Positions 36,314 to 44,867 of a DNA stretch of 64,000 nt are shown one piece after another. The notes under the pieces were generated by a model. The model was not told the DNA's origin, ran no database searches, and saw only the letters and a program-made list of their open reading frames with translations. This DNA is from Candidatus Obscuribacterales bacterium. GTDB taxonomy: Bacteria; Cyanobacteriota; Vampirovibrionia; Obscuribacterales; Obscuribacteraceae. The stretch spans positions 930,001-994,000 of the forward strand of contig JAHBVO010000001.1 of the NCBI GenBank assembly GCA_019637435.1, written 5' to 3'. The translations under genes and the position numbers were made by a program. Positions within the stretch are counted from its first letter, which is position 1. Each line of letters opens with the position of its first letter.

Positions 36314-37684
36314 CTACTTAATTTCTGATAGAAGTTTGAAGTAGTGCACGAAAAGCTTCATGCCTGCTGACGCTTGACCCCAGTCAAAATTTTCATTTAT
36401 AGCGTGGTAGCCGTGTTCCGGCAGAGAGAGTCCGAGGAACATAATCGGAACCTGCAGGAGCTCTTGCATAGTCACGACTGCTCCGATGCTTCCGCCTTCA
36501 CGCACGAATGCCGCTTCTTTGTCGAATGCTAGTTGGAAAGCTTTCTTCGCTGCATCGGGGAACTTGCCTTCTCGCTCGCCGAGATAAGGTTTTAATGCGC
36601 CTTTCGTTTCAACGACCGCATCCGGCAATTTCTCCTTCACGAAGTCGATGAAGAGTTTGGTTATCTTTTCAGGATCTTGATCGGGGACCAGTCGCATACT
36701 GATTTTTGCTTCGCCTTTATGCGGCACGATTGTTTTCACACCAGGACCAGAGTAACCGCCCGTGATACCGTGCACTTCAAAGGTCGGCTGGGTCCATACT
36801 CGGGCAACACCGTCGCGTACATCGTCTGTTCTCAGCGAATGCAGCTCTCTCTTTGCCGCAAAATCTTCGAGTTCGAATCCGGACTTGATGAAGTCATCGA
36901 GTTCAGCTTCAGATGTTTTTCTCACATCATCATAGAATCCTGGAATTTTTACCTTGCCGGTTTTTGCGTCAACGCATTCATTGATGAGCCACGCCAACTC
37001 GGCCAGAGGGTTGCGTGCCAGTCCGCCGACTTCGCCGGAGTGAACATCCTTAGCCGCCACTTTCAGGGTGACAAGAAAGGCTTGTAGACCGCGCAGTCCG
37101 TAAGAAATAGCCGGTCGATCCGCTGAAATCCAGATGGTGTCGGAAACGACAACAGAGTCCGATTTTAATTTGTCTTTGTTCTTCTCTACGAATTCGTGGA
37201 ATGACGGACTTCCGATTTCTTCCTCGAGCTCCCAACAGAATTTGATGTTGATTGGAAATTTGTTGTCGAACGCATATTTCGCGGCGTATAGAACAGAGAG
37301 GGCGGGACCTTTATCGTCTGTGGTTCCGCGTCCTAGATACTTGTCGCCATCTATTTTCATGTGAAACGGATGTGAGTGCCATTCCATATGATCCGCTGGT
37401 TGTACGTCGATGTGGTTGTAAACCATAACAGTCGGGTCTTTATCGCCGGCTTTGAATTCGCCGATTACAACAGGTTTACCCTTGGTTTGAATAATTTCGG
37501 CGCTCGCTCCCATGCTCTTCAAAAGCTCCGTCGCTTTCTCTGCCATGGCTGTGATGTCCGTTTCATGCGCTGGATCCATGCTGACACTAGGAATGTCCAC
37601 CCACTCCTGAAGCTTGGCTTCGTAAGTCTTTCTGGTCGCGCTGATGTAATCGGTCAGACGATCCAATTGCACTTCTACTGTCAT
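36314..37684 (-). CDS. M20 family metallopeptidase (dipeptidase)
   Basis: 456 residues, the usual length of M20 dipeptidases. Two-zinc peptidase signatures are present: VYNHIDVQPAD (His and Asp ligands), GRGTTDDKGP (bridging Asp), WELEEEIGSPSF (catalytic Glu pair), and a late ligand His in SLPEHGYHAINENFDW. The inserted dimerisation domain spans roughly 190-320 (KDVHSGEVGG). It probably hydrolyses dipeptides or related amides in the cytosol; no signal peptide is present. It is closer to the CNDP/PepV-type dipeptidases than to DapE or ArgE, judged from the DDKGP motif and length. GAGG precedes the ATG. It is monocistronic by position. Confidence 0.92.
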   Translation of the reverse strand: MTVEVQLDRLTDYISATRKTYEAKLQEWVDIPSVSMDPAHETDITAMAEKATELLKSMGASAEIIQTKGKPVVIGEFKAGDKDPTVMVYNHIDVQPADHMEWHSHPFHMKIDGDKYLGRGTTDDKGPALSVLYAAKYAFDNKFPINIKFCWELEEEIGSPSFHEFVEKNKDKLKSDSVVVSDTIWISADRPAISYGLRGLQAFLVTLKVAAKDVHSGEVGGLARNPLAELAWLINECVDAKTGKVKIPGFYDDVRKTSEAELDDFIKSGFELEDFAAKRELHSLRTDDVRDGVARVWTQPTFEVHGITGGYSGPGVKTIVPHKGEAKISMRLVPDQDPEKITKLFIDFVKEKLPDAVVETKGALKPYLGEREGKFPDAAKKAFQLAFDKEAAFVREGGSIGAVVTMQELLQVPIMFLGLSLPEHGYHAINENFDWGQASAGMKLFVHYFKLLSEIK

Positions 37685-37910
37685 TTTTGAACCTCACAAA
37701 TCTGGAGTGTCGCGAAAGTCGTCCTCCCTTGCTGCGGCGACGACCTGTCACCGACGCCGGAATGCACGAGCGCGTTGAACACGAAACACCTCTCAATGGT
37801 CCGCGATCGAAGCTGTAATTTCAATGTTTGACAAGTGGATATTCTGTCTGTGGCCGCGCGTTTCGGAAGTAAGCAAGGTTGCGCCGGCTCGCGTCGTTTT
37901 TCCTGATTGT

Positions 37911-39422
37911 TTAAACAGGTATGTCCGCGTCCAACTCGGCGGCTTTGCGACCGCGATCTTCATTGACTCTCAATAACAGCAGAAAGCCGATTATAAAAAA
38001 GACCACGCACGAAGTAAGCGCAACTCTGAAATTGTCACCACTTACCATCGCTACACCGCCAAAAGTGAGCGCACCAATGGCGGTGGCTAATTTATGTGCG
38101 ACACCCCAGAGACCTAGAAATTCTCCGGAGCGTCCTTTCGGAGAAAACTGCCCGACAAGAGCACGTCCAGCCGATCCTGTCGCCCCCATGGCGATGCCGA
38201 CTCCGTTGGCTGCCACCCAGAGATGCCACTTCTCCTGTGCGAGAACGGCGATAATCGTGGCTATTGTCCAGATACCCAGAGCCGTCCCGATGGTTTTAAT
38301 CGACCCGATTCGGTCTTGAATGTAACCGAAAATACCGGCTCCGATCGCGGCGGTCACTGAAACCAGGAGAACCATGAGAATCGATTCTTGCGAGGTGAAT
38401 TTCAAAACCGCCTGCGCGTAGACTGAAGCCAGGTGAATGACTGTGGTTGTTCCACAACTGTAAATGAATAGCGTCAGCAAGAAGTTGAACAGGTCCCGAT
38501 AGTGACGGGCATGCCTGACTGTGTGCGCGAGTCGTTGAAAGCCTGTTTTGAAATATCCTTTAGCACTTGCTGCTGGGTCAGGTTTAGCGCGTTCTTTTAG
38601 AAATGCGAATGTCGGCACCGAGAAGAGCGCGAACATTCCGGCACAAATCAACATGGTTTCCGGGACGTATTGAGTTTCAACCTGATTTATCGATTTTGCC
38701 CATTGAATAAACGCGAACGCCAATCCCAGGGCAATTAAACTTCCTACATAGCCTGCCGCCCAGCCGATAGCCGAGATTTTGCCCATGTTTTCTCGCGTGG
38801 CAAGTTCTGGCAAGAACGAGGCGATCAGATCTTCCCCAGTGCCGAAAAATGTGTTGGCCAGATAAAGAGCGAGCATGCCGAACCAGATTTGTCCCGGTTC
38901 GATAAAACCGAGACTGGCAGTACAAGCGATGCAAAGTGCGGTTGAAATGAATAACAGTTTTTTCTTGGCGGCAGTGGCGTCAGCAATGGTTCCGACGATA
39001 GGCGCGGTCAAAACGATGCTGAATGCGGATAAGCAGATTACGATTGTGAGTAGGACCGTGCCCGAAAGGTGGAGATTGGTGAACCAGCTAGACGCCGCGG
39101 ACGGGGCGCAGATCGTATTAACAAAGTAAGCATTGTAAATCGCTGTGGCGACGACCGTACCGTACGTAGCGTTTGCGATATCGTACGAAGCCCAGGCTAC
39201 AATTTCTCCCTTGCCTGCCGGGGCAACCTCCGTGACCGGGGCGCCGGACTTAACCTGGTCGCTGTTGGTCAAGACTGCTCCATTGTTGCTCACCGTGGCT
39301 CCTTCCAGAATCGAGACGCTCAGAATCTCGTCGTTTGCCACATGCGCGGAAGTCGGAATTTCCGGGGACGTCGTCATGTGCAAGGAATCCTTATTCTGGC
39401 TCTTTGGCTCTAAGTCTTCCAT
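37911..39422 (-). CDS. MFS transporter, UMF1/Atg22-like
   Basis: 503 residues. A ~65-residue hydrophilic, Ser/Val-rich N-terminal extension precedes a 12-helix major facilitator core. The first core motif, ASYDIANATYGTVV, is the WxxYDxxN-like opening of UMF1/Atg22 transporters. The helix 2-3 loop GTIADATAAKKKLL matches the MFS loop motif. Atg22-type proteins are proposed amino-acid or small-solute exporters; the substrate here is unknown. An alternative start at the ATG 16 codons in would shorten the extension. The gene is downstream of the saccharopine-dehydrogenase-like gene, 153 bases away, so cotranscription is uncertain. Confidence 0.87.
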   Translation of the reverse strand: MEDLEPKSQNKDSLHMTTSPEIPTSAHVANDEILSVSILEGATVSNNGAVLTNSDQVKSGAPVTEVAPAGKGEIVAWASYDIANATYGTVVATAIYNAYFVNTICAPSAASSWFTNLHLSGTVLLTIVICLSAFSIVLTAPIVGTIADATAAKKKLLFISTALCIACTASLGFIEPGQIWFGMLALYLANTFFGTGEDLIASFLPELATRENMGKISAIGWAAGYVGSLIALGLAFAFIQWAKSINQVETQYVPETMLICAGMFALFSVPTFAFLKERAKPDPAASAKGYFKTGFQRLAHTVRHARHYRDLFNFLLTLFIYSCGTTTVIHLASVYAQAVLKFTSQESILMVLLVSVTAAIGAGIFGYIQDRIGSIKTIGTALGIWTIATIIAVLAQEKWHLWVAANGVGIAMGATGSAGRALVGQFSPKGRSGEFLGLWGVAHKLATAIGALTFGGVAMVSGDNFRVALTSCVVFFIIGFLLLLRVNEDRGRKAAELDADIPV

Positions 39423-39575
39423 TTTCGATCTTTTGTTCCTGGAAAACCCTGACTATCGCCTAATTATTCGCACCGCAAGCTTGCAGAATGCCACCACTGC
39501 ACGATCTTTGCTCGATGAATTCTTTTAGAGAATCAGGGAGCCTGATGTATATATTATCCGCTATTTCCCCGAAAG

Positions 39576-40748
39576 TTAGTTGCTTTCGTGAACAGGGCTA
39601 CGTTCGACCATTGTTAGCGAAACGCCCCGGCCGGCCATCTCGGCGAGGAACAGCTTGACCGGAACCGCCAATTCCTGCCGCAAAACGCCGCGCTCGGTAA
39701 TGTCTCCGCGCGCGATCATCTGAGCGATGATCGATGCAGGGAACGCCGTCATTTTTGCCATGGCCGACAAGCAATTCGCTTCGTCGCCGTAGTCGATACA
39801 TTCCCAAACGTGCTGAATCGGTTTTCTCTCTTTGACACCAGTGACGGTGACTCGTAAGAGCACCATATCCGGTTCTTCGGTCGAAAGTTTTTCCGTTAAC
39901 TTCTCTTTGATGATATCACACGGAACTACTTCGGCTCCCGACGCCAGTTTTAAAGGCTCTGTGCTAAACAGATCGAGTGCCTTGATCACTTTCATCTGTT
40001 CGCAATGTCCGGGATAGCGAATGGTTTTATAGTCTAGGTGTTGAACTTTGTCTTTGTATGTCTGGTGTAAAGTCCCTATGCCACCCGAAGTATTGAAGGC
40101 TTCGAGCTTGCCGATTGGTTTAGGAAATTCAAGTGATTCCAGATCCGTTAGAGCAGGCACTTTGTATACCTTGCCATCACGGATGATGGCACAATCGCCC
40201 AGATATTCGTTTAACAAACCATCGATGGAGCCTGTCAGAGCGTAGTTCATGAACAGACCGTCCGGCTCAATCGGCAAACTGCCTACACGAATTCGAATCT
40301 CATAAAGTTCGTCAAACGACTCCGCTGCGCAATGCGCGAGAATTGCTGCCATGCCAGGCGCCAAGCCCAGGTTCGGAATTATAGTCACGCCCTGTTCTCT
40401 GGCGACTTCATCGAGGTTGAACTGTTTCTTCAACGTAATTTCATCGCCGCCGAGATCGACAAAATGGGATTTTGCTTGCAACGCAATTTTTGCTAGATCG
40501 TAGTTGTGGTTGAACGTCACGCAACTTATGGTCACATCGGCGCTATTCATCAGCTCGGCGACATATTCCTCGTTGTCGACATCGAGTTCGATCGGCACGA
40601 CTTTCTCATCGGTAAGGCGCTGCTGCACCATCTCGACTCTTTTGACGTCGCGATCGGCGACGATTACCTTTTCGACGCGCGGGCTTCTAATTAAATCGTA
40701 CGCAACCGCATACCCTACGCGACCAGCACCGAGAACCAAAAATTTCAC
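39576..40748 (-). CDS. Saccharopine dehydrogenase family protein
   Basis: 390 residues from GTG 40748, which gives a compact Rossmann start MKFLVLGAGRVGYAVAYDL with GGGGG upstream; the alternative TTG at 40760 adds four residues. It has an N-terminal NAD(P)-binding domain (GAGRVG, then VIVADRD) and a catalytic/substrate domain with NLGLAPGMAAILA and the NTSGGIGTL segment of this family. Relatives include saccharopine dehydrogenase, lysine-ketoglutarate reductase-like enzymes and carboxynorspermidine synthases. The exact reaction cannot be assigned. It follows the SDR gene by 58 bases on the same strand, so the two may act in one pathway. Confidence 0.88.
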   Translation of the reverse strand: MKFLVLGAGRVGYAVAYDLIRSPRVEKVIVADRDVKRVEMVQQRLTDEKVVPIELDVDNEEYVAELMNSADVTISCVTFNHNYDLAKIALQAKSHFVDLGGDEITLKKQFNLDEVAREQGVTIIPNLGLAPGMAAILAHCAAESFDELYEIRIRVGSLPIEPDGLFMNYALTGSIDGLLNEYLGDCAIIRDGKVYKVPALTDLESLEFPKPIGKLEAFNTSGGIGTLHQTYKDKVQHLDYKTIRYPGHCEQMKVIKALDLFSTEPLKLASGAEVVPCDIIKEKLTEKLSTEEPDMVLLRVTVTGVKERKPIQHVWECIDYGDEANCLSAMAKMTAFPASIIAQMIARGDITERGVLRQELAVPVKLFLAEMAGRGVSLTMVERSPVHESN

Positions 40749-40806
40749 GTCGACCCCCAATTAACTACTCGGTCAGAATCATGGAATGATACCATCTCGC
40801 GGTATG

Positions 40807-41598
40807 TCAGTAGGTCGATCTTCTCTTGCCGCCATCTATACAGATTGTCGAGCCGGTCACATAGGACGCCCGGTCCGAACACAGAAAGGCTGCCACTGCC
40901 GCAAACTCTTCCGGCGTGCCCATCCTGCCCATAGGAATCGCTGCCAGATAGCTCTTGAGATATTCTTCTTTGCTTTGTCCGGTTTTCGCTATTCTCGCCT
41001 CCATAAGCTCTTCGAGGCGTTCGGTGGCGATGGCGCCTGGTGCCAGGCAGTTTATCGTGACATTCGAGCTGGCCAGCTCGTCCGATAACGTCTTGAGCAT
41101 CGAAGTAACGCCAGATCTCATGGCATTGGAAACCGCTAAATTGGCAATCGGCTCCAGCACGCTCAGGGACGTAACGCAAATTACCCGCCCCCAATTCTGT
41201 TCCTTCATATGCGGCAAAAACGCCTCATTAAGCTGCGCGGTCATTTGAAACAGCCGCGAAAATCCGCTCTCCCAATCGTCAAGGGTGGTCTCCATGGCAC
41301 TTGACGGTTTCGGTCCACCGGTGTTGAGAACCAGAATGTCGACTCCGCCGTACTTCTCTTTGACCGATTTGATCAACTGGTCGCGCTCGGTGGAGCTGGT
41401 CAAGTCGCACGCGTGATGGTGAACAGTCGCTCTGGTTTCCTTTCGAATTTCGCTGGCCACTTCCTCCAGAACCTTTTCCTGACGTGCGCAGAGAATCGGT
41501 TCCGCACCCTCTCGCGCCAATTCCAGCGCGATCGCCTTGCCGATACCCTTAGAAGCGCCGCACACCAGTGCCTTCTTGCCTTTTATGCCGAAATCCAT
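40807..41598 (-). CDS. SDR family protein with altered active site
   Basis: 263 residues from ATG 41598, chosen because GGAG lies eight bases upstream and the Rossmann fold begins directly (GIKGKKALVCGASKGIGKAI). The longer frame to 41811 has no domain in its extra part. NAD(P)-binding GASKGIG, LNTGG (for the usual NNAG) and the C-terminal TGSTICIDGG are all typical of short-chain dehydrogenases. The catalytic Tyr-x3-Lys is missing: the aligned stretch reads LAVSNAMRSG, with Leu and Asn in those places. This occurs in a known BKR-like SDR subgroup that resembles FabG but lacks the tetrad. It may bind but not oxidise a substrate, or use other residues. Confidence 0.87.
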   Translation of the reverse strand: MDFGIKGKKALVCGASKGIGKAIALELAREGAEPILCARQEKVLEEVASEIRKETRATVHHHACDLTSSTERDQLIKSVKEKYGGVDILVLNTGGPKPSSAMETTLDDWESGFSRLFQMTAQLNEAFLPHMKEQNWGRVICVTSLSVLEPIANLAVSNAMRSGVTSMLKTLSDELASSNVTINCLAPGAIATERLEELMEARIAKTGQSKEEYLKSYLAAIPMGRMGTPEEFAAVAAFLCSDRASYVTGSTICIDGGKRRSTY

Positions 41599-41664
41599 CC
41601 TGACATCTCCGTTTTTCCGTCTTGATATATTACATATGTGCGTGCTGTTTGTTCGAGGTGTGTG

Positions 41665-42330
41665 ATGGGCGGTGACGATCTCGGTTTCCCTTCGGAACCG
41701 GACTTCGAGGACGGTGGACCGCCGCCCAAACCCTTCGTGCCGCCCGAATTGCAGAGCGCCGGATCGCAAAAAAGATTTACGCCAAAACCCAAACCGCTTT
41801 TGCAGTATCAAGGCAGAACGATTGTTCGCGATCAGGGACGAATCGCATACCTGATGTTGCCGAATAAATTCGAATTACGCGATTCGAGTGAAACCGACCG
41901 CTATAGACGGTTTGACTACATGATTCCAAATTATGATTCCATGCGAATCGGTTATTGGGACTGGAATAACGAGAATTCGAGAGTCGGCGAGGATATTGGC
42001 GCGGAATTTATGGCGCTGCTGGCTACGAGTCCTCATGACCTGAGCGACGATGAAATCGCTGTGGCAGAAGAATTGATACCACTGGACCTCTATGGTTACA
42101 GCACCGACTACGATTTGCTGAGTTTGCGCACTGAAACTTTTGGTGGAATGAACTGTCTGGTGATGGAAACAAAATGGTGGAATCAGGATTTGAAAGCGAC
42201 CGGTTTGTTTTTCCCCTCCGATGCGACAGGTCGTGGCGTCGAATCGGTGCACTTCGAGGGCACCGAATTTGATTATAGGAAAACATGGTTGTCCGCAAAA
42301 GCCGCATTCCTGCGCATAAAGTGGAAATAG
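41665..42330 (+). CDS. Hypothetical protein
   Basis: 221 residues from ATG 41665, with GAGGTG four bases upstream; an in-frame GTG at 41638 would add nine residues. It has a hydrophilic, Pro-rich first ~45 residues, then a mixed alpha/beta globular domain rich in Tyr, Trp and acidic residues (DYMIPNYDSMRIGYWDW, and LSLRTETFGGMNCLVMETKWW). There is no signal peptide, membrane helix or known motif. The gene is divergent from the SDR gene and 87 bases upstream of the DUF2339 gene. I do not recognise it. The domain could be a ligand-binding fold. Confidence 0.72.
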   Translation: MGGDDLGFPSEPDFEDGGPPPKPFVPPELQSAGSQKRFTPKPKPLLQYQGRTIVRDQGRIAYLMLPNKFELRDSSETDRYRRFDYMIPNYDSMRIGYWDWNNENSRVGEDIGAEFMALLATSPHDLSDDEIAVAEELIPLDLYGYSTDYDLLSLRTETFGGMNCLVMETKWWNQDLKATGLFFPSDATGRGVESVHFEGTEFDYRKTWLSAKAAFLRIKWK

Positions 42331-42332
42331 AG

Positions 42333-42410
42333 CCCTGACCTAACAGTGACGAAACTGTTTTGTGCGTCGTTCAGCGAGGCTTGCCGGCCCGTAACCTGAA
42401 AAGGTCAGGG
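42333..42410 (+). promoter_or_regulatory. Structured leader pairing with the ribosome-binding site of the DUF2339 gene
   Basis: CCCTGACCT (42333-42341), three bases after the upstream stop, is perfectly complementary to AGGTCAGGG (42402-42410), which overlaps the ribosome-binding site of the next gene. Inside is a hairpin, AACAGT (42342-42347) with ACTGTT (42354-42359). The fold could sequester the site. It matches no riboswitch I know. Confidence 0.45.
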
Positions 42411-42417
42411 GGCAAAG

Positions 42418-44517
42418 ATGATGAACAAAAAACAGCTAGAAATGTTCGGTAGAGATAAGACTCTAAAAAATCCTCAATCAAAAAAACAGACTTCGCTCGA
42501 AACGAAGATCGGCTTGTACTGGCTTCACCGCCTTGGGGTAGTCAGTCTCGTTTTCGGCGTCATGTTTTTGATCACTTATTCCATTCAATTATTTGGAAAT
42601 CCATTTCTCGAGACGTGTTTGAAACTCGGCTCGGGAATTGCCGTTTCGATCATTTTGATTTTCTTTGGCAGGCATATGGCTAAGAACGATAATCAAAAAT
42701 GGTTCGGGCATGGTCTGACCGCTGGGGGCTGGTCTCTAGCGTATTTCACTACTTATGCAGCGCACTATATACCGGAAACTAGAATTATTTCTTCGTTGCC
42801 GCTGGAGACGATTTTGTTGTCGACCGTCGCAGTCGGTTCTCTGTTTAGCTCATTGCGAGCGCGTTCTGAACTGATGGCGATCTATTCTGTAACTCTGGCC
42901 GCGCTGACGATTTTGATGAATGGTCCGGCATTTTTCGGCGCGATTTCATTCTTAATCATCGCGATTGTCGCATCGATTCTCGGTAACACCCAATCGTGGA
43001 GAAGGTTATTCTCATTCGCTCTTGCGTCCTGCTACATTGGGCTTTTCTACTGCAGTTTCGACCCTAAAGCAGATCCGTTTGTGGCAACTGGATTCTTGTT
43101 CGCGATGTGGACGATATTCAGTATCGGAATTGGTTTCTCCTTGCGAATTCCGGAGACCGCGCGCAACTCGATGACGGTGCTCGCGTGTGTCAACGCCATG
43201 ATTTTCGCTACTGGTTTTGCCGTGAGTGATACTGCGCGTGTAAACTCATTGCACCAGATTCTCTTTGTCTTCGCCGGTGTGTTGTACCTCGGCATGTATA
43301 AATTTCTCTCCCAGCACAATCAGGAGCAACATAAACTCGTGCATTCACTGCTCGGTTTGTTCTTCATAAACATATCCAAGTGCATGCACTTCTCCGGATT
43401 GACTATGCTGAGCGTAGATGTGCTTCAAATCGGGCTTCTTGCCGTTGTCGGTTTGAAATACAAAATCAAATCATTCAACTGGGTCGCTGTCGCTTTGACT
43501 GTGGTTTTCATACCGCTATGGTTGTTTGGGGCCGAAACCAAAATAAGTGAGATTGCATTTGGTTTCAATGCCTGGGAGTATGCGCGCATCGGACTGTCCG
43601 CTGCTGCAACCATGGCTGCGCTTGCTTTCCTCTACGAGAAGTTCGGAGAGAAGGAAGTGAAACCTGTTGATTCGGAACGTGATTCGCTCGATGAATTGCT
43701 CGCGAACGAACCAGAGAATTCTTACACCTACTTCTATCATCTTGTTGCGAACGTCATGGTTGCAGGAGTTATCGTTGCTAGAATAATCGAGCCGAGTTGG
43801 CAAGTCTTCGGACTGGCTGCGCTTGCTACAGCCAATTTGATTGTCGGTGTTAAGCGGAATTCGAACTACTTCTCCTTTGTCGGACTTGTTCCGCTCGTTC
43901 TGGGAGTAGGCTTGGCGTGCGTCTCGATACCAAGTTGGTCCGCACTTCCATTAACTCTCGCTACCGTGTTGCTGTTCGTTCATCACGGAGTTAGCAGAAT
44001 CTTCTCCGGGAGTGAGCGCGCTGAAAACGTTGAAATCGCGCATTGGGTGAGTCCTACCGCAGGCATCGCTTTGCTGACCGCCTTGATCCTTCTCAAAGCG
44101 CCTGCGGACTACGTTTCGCTCGGTCTCGGAATTGAAGGAGCCGTATTCGTAACAGCTGGTTTCCTTCTGAAAGAATCATTCTTCCGCTATTCTGGATTGA
44201 GCATTCTGGCAATGCTGACGTTCAAGTTGTTGTTCGTCGATCTTGCGAACCACAATACGTTGGAACGGATCCTGTCCTTCATCGCAGCCGGCGTGGTTTT
44301 CCTCGCTTCATCCTATCTATACGCGCGGTTCACCCAGGTCGATTCCGCTGATGACGGCAGCGGATACGCTGACGGCGAAGATGAAAACGGGAGTGAGGCT
44401 AGCGACGACCCAATTGGAGCCTTGATAGATGATTTCAATATTAGCGTTCAGAATGGTGCGGCGAGTGTGCAGAACGTGATTGAAGTTGATGCAGCTAAGG
44501 TAGAGCATACGGTTTAA
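42418..44517 (+). CDS. DUF2339 family polytopic membrane protein
   Basis: 699 residues with about 18-20 membrane helices. The start is typical of DUF2339: LETKIGLYWLHRLGVVSLVFGVMFL, then GIAVSIILIFFGRHM and HGLTAGGWSLAYFTTYAAHY. A charged loop (EREVKP-like, ~residue 410-435) divides the protein, and a hydrophilic acidic tail of ~55 residues ends it. DUF2339 proteins have no proven function; they are inner-membrane proteins of varied bacteria. A strong CAGGGGG ribosome-binding site precedes two consecutive ATGs (42418 and 42421) and lies inside a long inverted repeat. It is followed by a 350-base intergenic region. Confidence 0.85.
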   Translation: MMNKKQLEMFGRDKTLKNPQSKKQTSLETKIGLYWLHRLGVVSLVFGVMFLITYSIQLFGNPFLETCLKLGSGIAVSIILIFFGRHMAKNDNQKWFGHGLTAGGWSLAYFTTYAAHYIPETRIISSLPLETILLSTVAVGSLFSSLRARSELMAIYSVTLAALTILMNGPAFFGAISFLIIAIVASILGNTQSWRRLFSFALASCYIGLFYCSFDPKADPFVATGFLFAMWTIFSIGIGFSLRIPETARNSMTVLACVNAMIFATGFAVSDTARVNSLHQILFVFAGVLYLGMYKFLSQHNQEQHKLVHSLLGLFFINISKCMHFSGLTMLSVDVLQIGLLAVVGLKYKIKSFNWVAVALTVVFIPLWLFGAETKISEIAFGFNAWEYARIGLSAAATMAALAFLYEKFGEKEVKPVDSERDSLDELLANEPENSYTYFYHLVANVMVAGVIVARIIEPSWQVFGLAALATANLIVGVKRNSNYFSFVGLVPLVLGVGLACVSIPSWSALPLTLATVLLFVHHGVSRIFSGSERAENVEIAHWVSPTAGIALLTALILLKAPADYVSLGLGIEGAVFVTAGFLLKESFFRYSGLSILAMLTFKLLFVDLANHNTLERILSFIAAGVVFLASSYLYARFTQVDSADDGSGYADGEDENGSEASDDPIGALIDDFNISVQNGAASVQNVIEVDAAKVEHTV

Positions 44518-44867
44518 CACGCGAAGACCGACATGGCAGAGCGGTGGATGGCTGTAGCTGTTCACCGTTTTGTTTGCACGGACCTTGGTTGGGCTTTCTC
44601 GGATGTTATTGATGAGTCTTTTAAAATTAGCCAGGGACTTTTTCAAAAACTTTTTGGACTGCGGATATTTCGCACCTTGACTCGGTAGGATTTTAAATGA
44701 GCCACCGAATATGACACCGAGGCTGCGCAAGCAGCCTGCACGCCTGATGGTGGAATCATCCTAAAAATAGACGCTGTTTTGAGTGTATATGCGAACCATA
44801 TCACTCCGGCGTCGTTTCTCCAAAGCACGGATCCATGCATAATACTTACTTGTACAAAGGTCGGAAG
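44518..44867. other. Intergenic region before the adenine methyltransferase gene
   Basis: 350 bases up to the chosen ATG at 44868. I see no convincing gene. It contains a strong 7-bp hairpin closed by a GCAA tetraloop (44720-44737). No T-tract follows, so termination after the DUF2339 gene is unproven. The promoter of the restriction-modification pair should be here; I cannot place it. Confidence 0.5.
44720..44737 (+). repeat. Hairpin with GCAA tetraloop
   Basis: AGGCTGC (44720-44726), loop GCAA, GCAGCCT (44731-44737). A 7-bp GC-rich stem with a GNRA loop is a stable RNA hairpin. It lies ~130 bases before the methyltransferase gene. Confidence 0.55.

Noticed and set aside
39532..39546. Hairpin ATCAGG/CCTGAT as a terminator for the saccharopine-dehydrogenase-like gene
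   Set aside because: The stem is only six bases and no T-tract follows on the minus strand.
40749..41194. 149-codon minus-strand frame overlapping the SDR gene
   Set aside because: It overlaps a clear SDR gene in another frame of the same strand and has no domain.
42333..42410. Guanidine-II (mini-ykkC) riboswitch, because the nested hairpin loop contains ACGA
   Set aside because: Only one such hairpin is present, the second ACGR hairpin is missing and the downstream gene is not a typical target.
44317..44730. 137-codon minus-strand frame at the end of the DUF2339 gene
   Set aside because: Half of it is antisense to the DUF2339 coding region and the rest shows no domain.
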